Assembly (NCBI RefSeq): GCF_026212465.1
Contig: NC_080060.1
Coordinates: 22,395,106 to 22,459,105 of the forward strand
Reading direction: 5' to 3'
Origin: Amaranthus tricolor
Taxonomy: Eukaryota > Streptophyta > Magnoliopsida > Caryophyllales > Amaranthaceae
DNA: 64,000 nt
Part shown: positions 26,763-37,053 of the stretch, one piece after another
Layout of the letters: each line of letters opens with the position of its first letter
Position numbering within the stretch: position 1 is the first letter of the stretch
Made by a program: the position numbers and the translations under genes
Notes under the pieces: model-generated
Seen by the model: the letters and a program-made list of their open reading frames with translations, nothing else
The model's database searches: none
What the model was told of the DNA's origin: nothing

Positions 26763-28559
26763 TTAATTGTTAATTATAGGAACCCAGACTTTCTTGGGTT
26801 CCTTGTCGATCTTACATGAATCATATTTATCAATCTGAATGTTATCGACATAGTTTCTGTTGGAGACAGTATACTGTTCCCTTTTGGTGCACTGTTCCTT
26901 CAGATGGCCAGCTTTACCACAGAAGGTACAGTACCTGTCTCTAGGAAGATCAACGTAAGCTTTCTTACTTTTGTTATTCTTAAAATAATTTAGGCCTTGT
27001 GATTTCTTACTTTTAGCATCTAGAATCCATTTGGGAGTTATTTTGATTTTCCCTTTTTCTCTTAAATTTAATTCAAGATTATTATTGTTGTTACGGTTGG
27101 ATTCCGAATTCAGTTTTAAATATTGAAAATCATTGTATAAATCTTTAGTAGATGCATCTATCAATTCCTCGTTTAAGCCTAATAATTTGTATTGCGATAG
27201 CTCAATGTTAAGAATAACATTTTCCTTCTTAAGTCTCTCCATATTTTCCTTTAGGATTATATTTTGGTCCAACAAACCGAAAAATCTGTTTTGGACATCA
27301 TGTCTAAAGGTGTTTATGTATGAGACATGGTCTTTGCTTACCTTAAGTTCCTTTTCTAACTTGAGACACTTATCATTGCAATTTTCAAGTTTAGCTTGTG
27401 TCTCTTTTAACAACTCTTTTAATTCATTTTTACTTAGATTAAATGAATGGTCAGAAAATGAATTAGAAATATTTACCTGCTTCTCCTTGCCTTTATGCGT
27501 AGCCATGAGACATAGGTTAGCTGTCTCCTCTTCTTCGGGAACAATAGTTTCATTCTCACTTTCAGTTTCTCCCCATGCAGCAATCATGGCCCTACGAAAG
27601 TCAGTCTTGTTAAAATTCTCTTTGTTCAACGGTCTTCTTGAATCTCTTGTCTTTCCCTTGCCCTTTTCATTCTTCCATGTTGGGCAATCCTTGATGAAGT
27701 GTTCGGTACTTCCACATTTGTGGCATTCAAGATTTTTTGTTCTTCTTTCTTTGTTGTTTCTTTGATTTGCATACCTGCTGTTTCTGAAGAACTTCTTGAA
27801 TTTTCGTACCAATAAAGCAGCCTCTTCCTCATCACATTCTGATTCGTCCTGTTCCCCCGCTGCCAGAGCCAGTCCCTTGTTCCTGGAACTGTCTGCTGTT
27901 CCCAAATGCAATTCATGCGTCATTAGGGAACCAGCCAGCTCCTCTAGATTGAACTTAGTAAAATCTTTGGACTCTTGTATAGCAGTAACCTTGGCCCTCC
28001 AGCGCTCATCTTGAGGAAGGCTCCTTAGGATCTTCCTTACTTGTTCATCAGTGGGAATTATTCTTCCAAGAGAGACAAGCTCGTTTGTTATGTTGGTGAA
28101 CCTAGTGAACATCTCTTGGATACTTTCTCTTGGCTCCATAACAAATCTCTCGTATTTAGACATTAACAAATCAATTTTGGACCGTTTGACTTCACTTGTT
28201 CCCTCATGGGTAACAGCAAGCAGGTCCCAAATTTGCTTAGCGGATTTGCACCCCATAATTCTATTATGCTCGTTTGGTCCAAGACCACAATGAAGTAATT
28301 TTATAGCAAGAGCATTTAATTCCATTTTCTGAAAATCTTCTTTTTCATATTCGGTTATAGGTTTGGGAACAATTTCATTGTTGGAGTTAGTAGTGGTTAC
28401 CTCAAAATCTCCGATTTCTATGACTCTCCAAACTTGATAATTTTCCGCTTTGATGAAGATCTCCATCCTATTCTTCCAGTATGTATAGAATTTTCCATCG
28501 AACATTGGCGGTCTTTGAGTTGAATACCCTTCTTCCATTCGCTCGTTCATAATTGACAT
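26763..28559 (-). CDS. Copia Gag, two CCHC zinc knuckles
   Basis: The 598-residue protein starts at the ATG at 28559; in-frame Met codons at residues 4 and 8 are alternatives. It forms the virus-like particle that packages element RNA in the cytoplasm. The N-terminus has the SIRE-type Gag pattern: RPPMFDG near 17-23, YWKNRME, and a UBN2-like region to about residue 220. The first knuckle is C279-C282-H287-C292, followed by basic residues. A likely coiled coil occupies about 375-470 (many Leu/Glu/Lys heptads). The second knuckle is C544-C547-H552-C557. The protein ends with KKVWVP, a stretch usually found just before protease in fused plant copia ORFs. Here a TAA stop follows and protease continues in the -1 frame, with only 7 nt of shared open frame. 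Length is typical of SIRE-type Gags. Confidence 0.93.
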   Translation of the reverse strand: MSIMNERMEEGYSTQRPPMFDGKFYTYWKNRMEIFIKAENYQVWRVIEIGDFEVTTTNSNNEIVPKPITEYEKEDFQKMELNALAIKLLHCGLGPNEHNRIMGCKSAKQIWDLLAVTHEGTSEVKRSKIDLLMSKYERFVMEPRESIQEMFTRFTNITNELVSLGRIIPTDEQVRKILRSLPQDERWRAKVTAIQESKDFTKFNLEELAGSLMTHELHLGTADSSRNKGLALAAGEQDESECDEEEAALLVRKFKKFFRNSRYANQRNNKERRTKNLECHKCGSTEHFIKDCPTWKNEKGKGKTRDSRRPLNKENFNKTDFRRAMIAAWGETESENETIVPEEEETANLCLMATHKGKEKQVNISNSFSDHSFNLSKNELKELLKETQAKLENCNDKCLKLEKELKVSKDHVSYINTFRHDVQNRFFGLLDQNIILKENMERLKKENVILNIELSQYKLLGLNEELIDASTKDLYNDFQYLKLNSESNRNNNNNLELNLREKGKIKITPKWILDAKSKKSQGLNYFKNNKSKKAYVDLPRDRYCTFCGKAGHLKEQCTKREQYTVSNRNYVDNIQIDKYDSCKIDKEPKKVWVPIINN

Positions 28560-28613
28560 TTTTAGGGAACACCAGAATCTGCCCTCAGGGTTTCCTGATC
28601 TTCTGGGAACAGG
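28560..28613 (-). other. 5' untranslated leader between primer-binding site and gag
   Basis: A short leader of 54 nt on the minus strand. It contains one CTGTTCC/GGAACAG motif (28606-28612) that partly overlaps the primer-binding-site side, and a small CCCTCAGGG inverted repeat. No upstream ATG problem was noted. Confidence 0.6.
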
Positions 28614-28625
28614 GCTCTGATACCA
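28614..28625 (-). other. Primer-binding site, initiator tRNA-Met
   Basis: The minus strand reads TGGTATCAGAGC, two nt after the end of the 5' LTR. This is the standard plant copia sequence complementary to the 3' end of initiator methionyl-tRNA, which primes minus-strand DNA synthesis. Confidence 0.95.
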
Positions 28626-28887
28626 ATTGTTGATTCAATTAGGAACGGGAACAGCAACAAGAGGGGGGGTGAATTGTTGTTGTTGCAAGTTTAAGCGATT
28701 GTGCCCTGTTTTTGCGGAATTATTTAAAATAAATAAAGCTTAAACTAAAAGCAAAATAATAAGAGCGACACACGATTTTACGTGGAAACCTTTTGGGCCT
28801 AAACAAAAGGAAAAACCACGACCACTTGGGATTTTCAAAAACTCCACTATGTTTAAGGCAATTAGTTACAATCACAATAAACACCTT

Positions 28888-29034
28888 GCTTCACTCGAAG
28901 CGTAACACCTAGGCCGACTCCTCTTCTCTCTAATTGCTTTACTCCAAGCAACAACCTTAGCTTCTCTTCAAGCTAATCCTCTCTAGCTTCACTCAAAGCT
29001 ATCTAATTTCCCCCTTAGACTCACCCGAGTCTAA
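28888..29034 (-). other. Cluster of five perfect stem-loops in the LTR (5' LTR copy)
   Basis: Same five inverted repeats as at 19656-19802, unchanged. In this copy they would lie about 180-325 nt after the predicted transcription start, within the 5' leader of the genomic RNA and upstream of the primer-binding site. Confidence 0.7.
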
Positions 29035-29241
29035 TTACATAAACTCTCAAAAACCCTTACAAAAAGGATAGAAATTCTCTAAAATAAATCAAAGAGTTGC
29101 ATCAAGAAAATATTCTAAATTAATTGGCAATTTTGAGAACAAAATATTTCTTGTAAAATCCAACAAAAACGTATGAAAAATACTTAAGCACAAAACGTTG
29201 GATTACTTCTCTTCACTTTAAAAACCGGAATTATCTTGCAA

Positions 29242-29247
29242 TTTATA
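29242..29247 (-). promoter_or_regulatory. Putative TATA box of the active 5' LTR
   Basis: The minus strand reads TCTATAAATTGC. Expected transcription start is near 29210, giving U3 of about 850 bp and the remainder as R plus U5. Assignment rests on motif and position only. Confidence 0.55.
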
Positions 29248-29370
29248 GAAAATAATATTCCTAAGAAAGTGGAATAATCCAATCCATCATCCCACTATCA
29301 AGAGATCATGGGAGTAATGTGGATTAAGCAAACACACGGTTATTTCCATAAGATTTGATTAAGTCAAATC

Positions 29371-29378
29371 ACACGTGT
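29371..29378. promoter_or_regulatory. G-box/ABRE-like ACACGTGT of the 5' LTR
   Basis: Palindromic ACACGTGT about 125 bp upstream of the TATA box on the minus strand, next to a GATTTGA-TTAAG-TCAAATC inverted repeat. A stress or abscisic-acid response is possible but only inferred. Confidence 0.4.
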
Positions 29379-30068
29379 ACATAAACAATAACCGCTGTTC
29401 CTTTAATAACCGCTGTTCCCTAAAGTAGCAGTTTCTTCAGTAGTAATTCCTGTTCCCCAAATTAATGGCTGGAACTTCATGCTATATTTAGAAAACGGTT
29501 AATCTTAGTGGGAATGATTGTTTGCTAATTTTTAGGAATAAAGACCGGCTGAAAAGATTTGCTAAGACCAATTCAAAGTTAGTTAATTCTATTTTTAACA
29601 AATCCAAGATTTATTAAAAATAGATCCTAAAATAAAGGATCTTAACAAATAAATCGTGAATACATTTTCTTTAACAAAAACGATTTGCCAATTAACTTAA
29701 ATAAATTTTTACTGCAACAATTTAATTTAAAATACATTAACTAAAAAAATAATAATTAAAATATGATAACCAGAATTTTTAGTCAACGTAGTCAACCTTC
29801 AGCTCAGGAACAGTGTGCTGTCTCCAGACTTCAGTTTAGCTAGAACATCCAACTTGGGAACAGTAGATCTGCTGTCTCCATTTTACATCCCAAGCGATAT
29901 ACTTCTCCTAACATCAATTGAAACCTTTTGACATGTACGTTTCCATAAGCTAAGGCATAGGTACTATCAACGATCATAATCATAATCATAATCGGATATC
30001 GACCTGCACAATCTCTAAACACATATTTGCTAAAGTGTAGTCATCATCAAAACTCAAGAGGTCCAACA

Positions 30069-30073
30069 AATTC
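30069..30073. repeat. Target site duplication (right), AATTC
   Basis: Repeats the five bases before the left LTR and continues directly into the interrupted satellite monomer (TATCCACTTCAAGAC). Confidence 0.95.
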
Positions 30074-32604
30074 TATCCACTTCAAGACAATAATATATAC
30101 CAAATAGTGTTGTGTGCCAAGTTTTGTGCAAAACAAATCAAGTTTGAGCTACTTCATGCGCAAAAGTGCCAAAAACACTTGAAAACCCTTAAAATCGCAA
30201 CTTAACACGTAATTTCTAGCATATGACTATGATTTTCAATTCTAAAGACTTCAACACAATAATATTTACCAAATAGTGTTGTGTTCCAAGTTTCGTGCAA
30301 AACAAACCAAGTTTTAGCTACTTTATGCGCAAAAGTTCCAAAAATGCTTAAAAATCTTTAAAATCGCAACTTAACACGTAATTTCTAGCATATGGCAATA
30401 ATTTTAAATTCTAACCACTTCAACACAATAATATATACTTAATAGTGTTGTGGCAAAGTTTTGTGCAAATCAAACCAAGTTTCAGCTACTTTATGCGCAA
30501 AAGTACGAAAAACGATTAAAAACCCTTCAAATCGCAACTTAACACGTAATTTCTACCATATGACTATGATTCTTAATTCTAACCACTTCAACACAGTAAT
30601 ATTTACCAAATAGTGTTGTGTGCCATGTTTCGTGCAAAACAAACCTAGTTTGAGCTACTTTTATGTGCCAAAGTGCCAAAAATGCTTAAAAACCCTTAAA
30701 ATCGCAACTTAACACGTAATTTCTAGCGTTTGACAATGATTTTCAATTCTAACCACATCAACCCAATAACATATACTGAATAGTATTGTGTGCCATGTTT
30801 CGGGAAAATCACACCAAGTTTGAGCTACTTTATGCGCAAAAGTGCCAAAACCGCTTAAAAACCCTTAAAATCGCAACTTAACACGTAATTTCTAGCATAT
30901 GACTATGATTTTTAATTCTAACCACTTCAACACAATAATTTATACCAAATAGTGTTGTGTGCAAAGTTTCGTGCAAAACAAACCAAGATTGAGCTACTTT
31001 ATGCGCAAAAGTGCCAAAATGCTTATAAACTCTTAAAATCGCAACTTAACACGTAATTTCTTGCGTATGACAATGATTTTCAATTCTAACCACTTCAACA
31101 CAATAATATATACTAAATAGTATTGTGTGCCATGTTTCGTGCAAATCAAACCAAGTTTGAGCTATTTTATGCGCAAAAGTGCCAAAACCGCTTAAAAACC
31201 GTTAAAATCGCAACTTAACACGTAATTTCTAGCATATGACTATAATTTTCAATTCTAACCACTTATACATAATAATATATACCAAATAATGTTGTGTGCC
31301 AAGTTTCGTGCAAAACAAACCAAATTTGAGATACTTTATGCGCAAAAGTGCCAAAAACGCTTAAAAACCCTTAAAATCGCAACTTAACACGTAATTTCTA
31401 GCGTATGACAATGATTTTCTATTATAACCACTTCAACACGATAACCTATACTAAATAGTATTGTGTGCCATGTTTCGTGCAAATCAAACCAAGTTTGAGC
31501 TACTTTAAGCACAAAAGTAAAAAAATCGCTTAAAAACCCTTAAAATCTCAACTTAACACGTAATTTCTAGCATATGACTATGATTTTCAATTCTATCCAC
31601 TTCAACACAATAATATATGCCAAATAGTGTTGTGTGCCTAGTTTCGTGCAAGACAAACCAAGTTTTAGCTACTTTAAGCGCAAAAGTGCCAAAAACACTT
31701 AAAAACTCTTAAAATCGCAACTTAACACGTAATTTCTAGTGTATGACAATGATTTTCAATTCTAACCACTTAAATACAATAACATATACTAAATAGTTTT
31801 GTGTGCCATGTTTCGTGCAAATCAAACGAAGTTTGAGCTACTTTATGCGCAAAAGTGCCAAAACCGCTTAAAAACCCTTAAAATCGCAACTTAACACGTA
31901 ATTTCTAACATATGACTATGATTTTCAATTCTAACCACTTATACATAATAATATATACCAAATAATGTTGTGTGCAAAGTTTCGTGCAAAAAAAACCAAG
32001 TTTGAGCTACTTTATGCGCAAAAGTGCCAAAAACGCTTAAGAACCCTTAAAATCGCAACTTAACACGTAATTTCTAGTGTATGACAATGATTTTCTATTT
32101 TAACCACTTCAACACAATAACCTATACTAAATAGTATTGTGTGCCATGTTTCGTGCAAATCAAACCAAGTTTGAGCTACTTTATGCATAAAAGTAACAAA
32201 ATCGCTTAAAAACCCTTAAAATCTCAACTTAACACGTAATTTCTAGCATATGACTATGATTTTCAATTCTAACCACTTCAACACAATAATATATGGCAAA
32301 TAGTGTTGTGTGCCTAGTTTCGTGCAAGACAAACCAAGTTTGAGCTACTTTAAGCGCAAAAGTGCCAAAAACACTCAAAAACTCTTAAAATCGCAACTTA
32401 ACACGTAATTTCCAGCGTATGACAATGATTTTCAATTCTAACCACTTAAGTACAATCACATATACTAAATAGTATTGTGTGCCTTGTTTCGTGCAAATCA
32501 AACCAAGTTTGAGTTACTTTATGCGCAAAAGTGCCAAAACCGCTTATAAACCCTCAAAATCGCAACTTAACATGTAATTTCGAGAATATGACTATGATTT
32601 TCAA
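30071..32604 (+). repeat. HOR copy lacking two monomers (15-mer, 2534 bp)
   Basis: This copy matches the next one monomer by monomer, but near 30855 it jumps over two monomers that occupy about 33390-33730 in the next copy. The spacing between copies changes from 2534 to 2874 across that point, a difference of 340 bp, or two monomers. Confidence 0.8.
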
Positions 32605-35481
32605 TTCTATCCACTTCAAGACAATAATATATACCAAATAGTGTTGTGTGCCAAGTTTTGTGCAAAACAAATCAAGTTTGAGCTACTTCATGCGCAAAAG
32701 TGCCAAAAACACTTGAAAACCCTTAAAATCGCAACTTAACACGTAATTTCTAGCATATGACTATGATTTTCAATTCTAAAGACTTCAACACAATAATATT
32801 TACCAAATAGTGTTGTGTTCCAAGTTTCGTGCAAAACAAACCAAGTTTTAGCTACTTTATGCGCAAAAGTTCCAAAAATGCTTAAAAATCTTTAAAATCG
32901 CAACTTAACACGTAATTTCTAGCATATGGCAATAATTTTAAATTCTAACCACTTCAACACAATAATATATACTTAATAGTGTTGTGGCAAAGTTTTGTGC
33001 AAATCAAACCAAGTTTCAGCTACTTTATGCGCAAAAGTACAAAAAACGATTAAAAACCCTTCAAATCGCAACTTAACACGTAATTTCTACCATATGACTA
33101 TGATTCTCAATTCTAACCACTTCAACACAGTAATATTTACCAAATAGTGTTGTGTGCCATGTTTCGTGCAAAACAAACCAAGTTTGAGCTACTTTTATGT
33201 GCCAAAGTGCCAAAAATGCTTAAAAACCCTTAAAATCGCAACTTAACACGTAATTTCTAGCGTTTGACAATGATTTTCAATTCTAACCACATCAACCCAA
33301 TAACATATACTGAATAGTATTGTGTGCCATGTTTCGGGAAAATCACACCAAGTTTGAGCTACTTTATGCGCAAAAGTGCCAAAACCGCTAAAAACCCTTA
33401 AAATCGCAACTTAACACGTAATTTCTAGCATATGGCAATAATTTTAAATTCTAACCACTTCAACACAATAATATATACTAAATAGTGTAGTGTGCCATGT
33501 TTCGTGCAAATCAAACCAAGTTTGAGCTACTTTATGTGCAAAAGTGCCAAAAAACTCTAAAAAAAACCCTTAAATTCGCAACTTAACACGTAATTTCTAG
33601 CATATGACTATGATTTTCAATTCTAACCACTTCAACACAATAATATATACCAAATAGTTTTGTGTGCCAAGTTTCGTGCAAAACAAACCAAGTTTGAGCT
33701 ACTTTATGCGCAAAAGTGCCAAAAACGCTTAAAAACCCTTAAAATCGCAACTTAACACGTAATTTCTAGCATATGACTATGATTTTTAATTCTAACCACT
33801 TCAACACAATAATTTATACCAAATAGTGTTGTGTGCAAAGTTTCGTGCAAAACAAACCAAGATTGAGCTACTTTATGCGCAAAAGTGCCAAAATGCTTAT
33901 AAACTCTTAAAATCGCAACTTAACACGTAATTTCTTGCGTATGACAATGATTTTAAATTCTAACCACTTCAACACAATAATATATACTAAATAGTATTGT
34001 GTGCCATGTTTCGTGCAAATCAAACCAAGTTTGAGCTATTTTATGCGCAAAAGTGCCAAAACCGCTTAAAAACCGTTAAAATCGCAACTTAACACGTAAT
34101 TTCTAGCATATGACTATAATTTTCAATTCTAACCACTTATACATAATAATATATACCAAATAATGTTGTGTGCCAAGTTTCGTGCAAAACAAACCAAGTT
34201 TGAGATACTTTATGCGCAAAAGTGCCAAAAACGCTTAAAAACCCTTAAAATCGCAACTTAACACGTAATTTCTAGCGTATGACAATGATTTTCTATTCTA
34301 ACCACTTCAACACGATAACCTATACTAAATAGTATTGTGTGCCATGTTTCGTGCAAATCAAACCAAGTTTGAGCTACTTTAAGCACAAAAGTAAAAAAAA
34401 TCGCTTAAAAACCCTTAAAATCTCAACTTAACACGTAATTTCTAGCATATGACTATGATTTTCAATTCTATCCACTTCAACACAATAATATATGCCAAAT
34501 AGTGTTGTGTGCCTAGTTTCGTGCAAGACAAACCAAGTTTTAGCTACTTTAAGCGCAAAAGTGCCAAAAACACTTAAAAGCTCTTAAAATCGCAACTTAA
34601 CACGTAATTTCTAGTGTATGACAATGATTTTCAATTCTAACCACTTAAATACAATAACATATACTAAATAGTTTTGTGTGCCATGTTTCGTGCAAATCAA
34701 ACGAAGTTTGAGCTACTTTATGCGCAAAAGTGCCAAAACCGCTTAAAAAGCCTTAAAATCGCAACTTAACACGTAATTTCTAACATATGACTATGATTTT
34801 CAATTCTAACCACTTATACATAATAATATATACCAAATAATGTTGTGTGCAAAGTTTCGTGCAAAAAAAAACCAAGTTTGAGCTACTTTATGCGCAAAAG
34901 TGCCAAAAACGCTTAAGAACCCTTAAAATCGCAACTTAACACGTAATTTCTAGTGTATGACAATGATTTTCTATTTTAACCACTTCAACACAATAACCTA
35001 TACTAAATAGTATTGTGTGCCATGTTTCGTGCAAATCAAACCAAGTTTGAGCTACTTTATGCATAAAAGTAACAAAATCGCTTAAAAAACCCTTAAAATC
35101 TCAACTTAACACGTAATTTCTAGCATATGACTATGATTTTCAATTCTAACCACTTCAACACAATAATATATGGCAAATAGTGTTGTGTGCCTAGTTTCGT
35201 GCAAGACAAACCAAGTTTGAGCTACTTTAAGCGCAAAAGTGCCAAAAACACTCAAAAACTCTTAAAATCGCAACTTAACACGTAATTTCCAGCGTATGAC
35301 AATGATTTTCAATTCTAACCACTTAAGTACAATCACATATACTAAATAGTATTGTGTGCCTTGTTTCGTGCAAATCAAACCAAGTTTGAGTTACTTTATG
35401 CGCAAAAGTGCCAAAACCGCTTATAAACCCTCAAAATCGCAACTTAACATGTAATTTCGAGAATATGACTATGATTTTCAA
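32605..35481 (+). repeat. 17-monomer HOR copy (2877 bp)
   Basis: Complete 17-monomer unit. Shared rare states with the following copy all lie 2877 bp apart: TAGTGTAGTG (33483 and 36360), CTTAAGTACAATCACA (32445 and 35322) and the CGAGAATATG marker (32581 and 35458). Confidence 0.85.
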
Positions 35482-36945
35482 TTCTATCCACTTCAAGACA
35501 ATAATATATACCAAATAGTGTTGTGTGCCAAGTTTTGTGCAAAACAAATCAAGTTTGAGCTACTTCATGCGCAAAAGTGCCAAAAACACTTGAAAACCCT
35601 TAAAATCGCAACTTAACACGTAATTTCTAGCATATGACTATGATTTTCAATTCTAAAGACTTCAACACAATAATATTTACCAAATAGTGTTGTGTTCCAA
35701 GTTTCGTGCAAAACAAACCAAGTTTTAGCTACTTTATGCGCAAAAGTTCCAAAAATGCTTAAAAATCTTTAAAATCGCAACTTAACACGTAATTTCTAGC
35801 ATATGGCAATAATTTTAAATTCTAACCACTTCAACACAATAATATATACTTAATAGTGTTGTGGCAAAGTTTTGTGCAAATCAAACCAAGTTTCAGCTAC
35901 TTTATGCGCAAAAGTACAAAAAACGATTAAAAACCCTTCAAATCGCAACTTAACACGTAATTTCTACCATATGACTATGATTCTCAATTCTAACCACTTC
36001 AACACAGTAATATTTACCAAATAGTGTTGTGTGCCATGTTTCGTGCAAAACAAACCAAGTTTGAGCTACTTTTATGTGCCAAAGTGCCAAAAATGCTTAA
36101 AAACCCTTAAAATCGCAACTTAACACGTAATTTCTAGCGTTTGACAATGATTTTCAATTCTAACCACATCAACCCAATAACATATACTGAATAGTATTGT
36201 GTGCCATGTTTCGGGAAAATCACACCAAGTTTGAGCTACTTTATGCGCAAAAGTGCCAAAACCGCTAAAAACCCTTAAAATCGCAACTTAACACGTAATT
36301 TCTAGCATATGGCAATAATTTTAAATTCTAACCACTTCAACACAATAATATATACTAAATAGTGTAGTGTGCCATGTTTCGTGCAAATCAAACCAAGTTT
36401 GAGCTACTTTATGTGCAAAAGTGCCAAAAAACTCTAAAAAAAACCCTTAAATTCGCAACTTAACACGTAATTTCTAGCATATGACTATGATTTTCAATTC
36501 TAACCACTTCAACACAATAATATATACCAAATAGTTTTGTGTGCCAAGTTTCGTGCAAAACAAACCAAGTTTGAGCTACTTTATGCGCAAAAGTGCCAAA
36601 AACGCTTAAAAACCCTTAAAATCGCAACTTAACACGTAATTTCTAGCATATGACTATGATTTTTAATTCTAACCACTTCAACACAATAATTTATACCAAA
36701 TAGTGTTGTGTGCAAAGTTTCGTGCAAAACAAACCAAGATTGAGCTACTTTATGCGCAAAAGTGCCAAAATGCTTATAAACTCTTAAAATCGCAACTTAA
36801 CACGTAATTTCTTGCGTATGACAATGATTTTAAATTCTAACCACTTCAACACAATAATATATACTAAATAGTATTGTGTGCCATGTTTCGTGCAAATCAA
36901 ACCAAGTTTGAGCTATTTTATGCGCAAAAGTGCCAAAACCGCTTA
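35482..36945 (+). repeat. 17-monomer HOR copy, truncated at the gap
   Basis: Follows the same monomer order as the preceding copy and breaks off mid-monomer (…CCGCTTA) at the run of Ns. Confidence 0.85.
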
Positions 36946-37045
36946 NNNNNNNNNNNNNNNNNNNNNNNNNNNNNNNNNNNNNNNNNNNNNNNNNNNNNNN
37001 NNNNNNNNNNNNNNNNNNNNNNNNNNNNNNNNNNNNNNNNNNNNN
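36946..37045. other. Assembly gap, 100 Ns
   Basis: Exactly 100 Ns, the usual placeholder for a gap of unknown length. Satellite orientation, subfamily and HOR structure all change across it. The two short apparent ORFs over the gap are artefacts. Confidence 0.99.
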
Positions 37046-37053
37046 AGTTTCTT

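Larger units (their letters stand above)
19396..30068 (-). mobile_element. Full-length Ty1/copia LTR retrotransposon (SIRE-like), 10,673 bp
   Basis: Complete element inserted in the satellite, genes on the minus strand. Order on that strand is LTR (30068-28628), primer-binding site, gag, pol with protease-integrase-RT-RNase H order (diagnostic of copia), an additional ORF, polypurine tract, LTR (20836-19396). Termini are TGTTG...CAACA, and the flanks carry a 5-bp target duplication. The long Gag with two zinc knuckles, the large size and the extra 3' ORF point to the SIRE/Maximus lineage; that lineage call is inference. LTRs differ at only two positions seen (G19517/A28749 and A19534/C28766), so insertion is recent. 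Catalytic residues checked are intact, but pol is out of frame with gag. Confidence 0.96.
28628..30068 (-). repeat. 5' LTR (1441 bp)
   Basis: Right copy of the LTR and the 5' one for the element, so its promoter drives gag-pol. It has the same length as the left LTR, and I found only two differences (A28749 and C28766 here). TG...CA ends are intact. Regulatory and structural features match the left copy at an offset of 9232. Confidence 0.95.
30069..36945 (+). repeat. 169-bp satellite array, continuation after the retrotransposon
   Basis: About 41 forward-orientation monomers that continue the monomer split by the retrotransposon and belong to the same forward subfamily (GCGCAAAAG). They form a HOR whose copies can be aligned by the TTCTATCCACTTCAAGAC marker at 30071, 32605 and 35482. 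Copies are very similar to each other, with few substitutions. No gene, RNA or second mobile element is present. The block ends at the assembly gap. Confidence 0.97.

Noticed and set aside
26763..26830. A 64-nt intron (GTAAGA ... TTACAG) joining gag to pol
   Set aside because: The donor-acceptor pair I could see gives the wrong reading frame and is shorter than usual plant introns.
1..36945. CRISPR-like array because of regular direct repeats
   Set aside because: Whole 169-bp monomers are similar with no unique spacers, and the context is a eukaryotic satellite.
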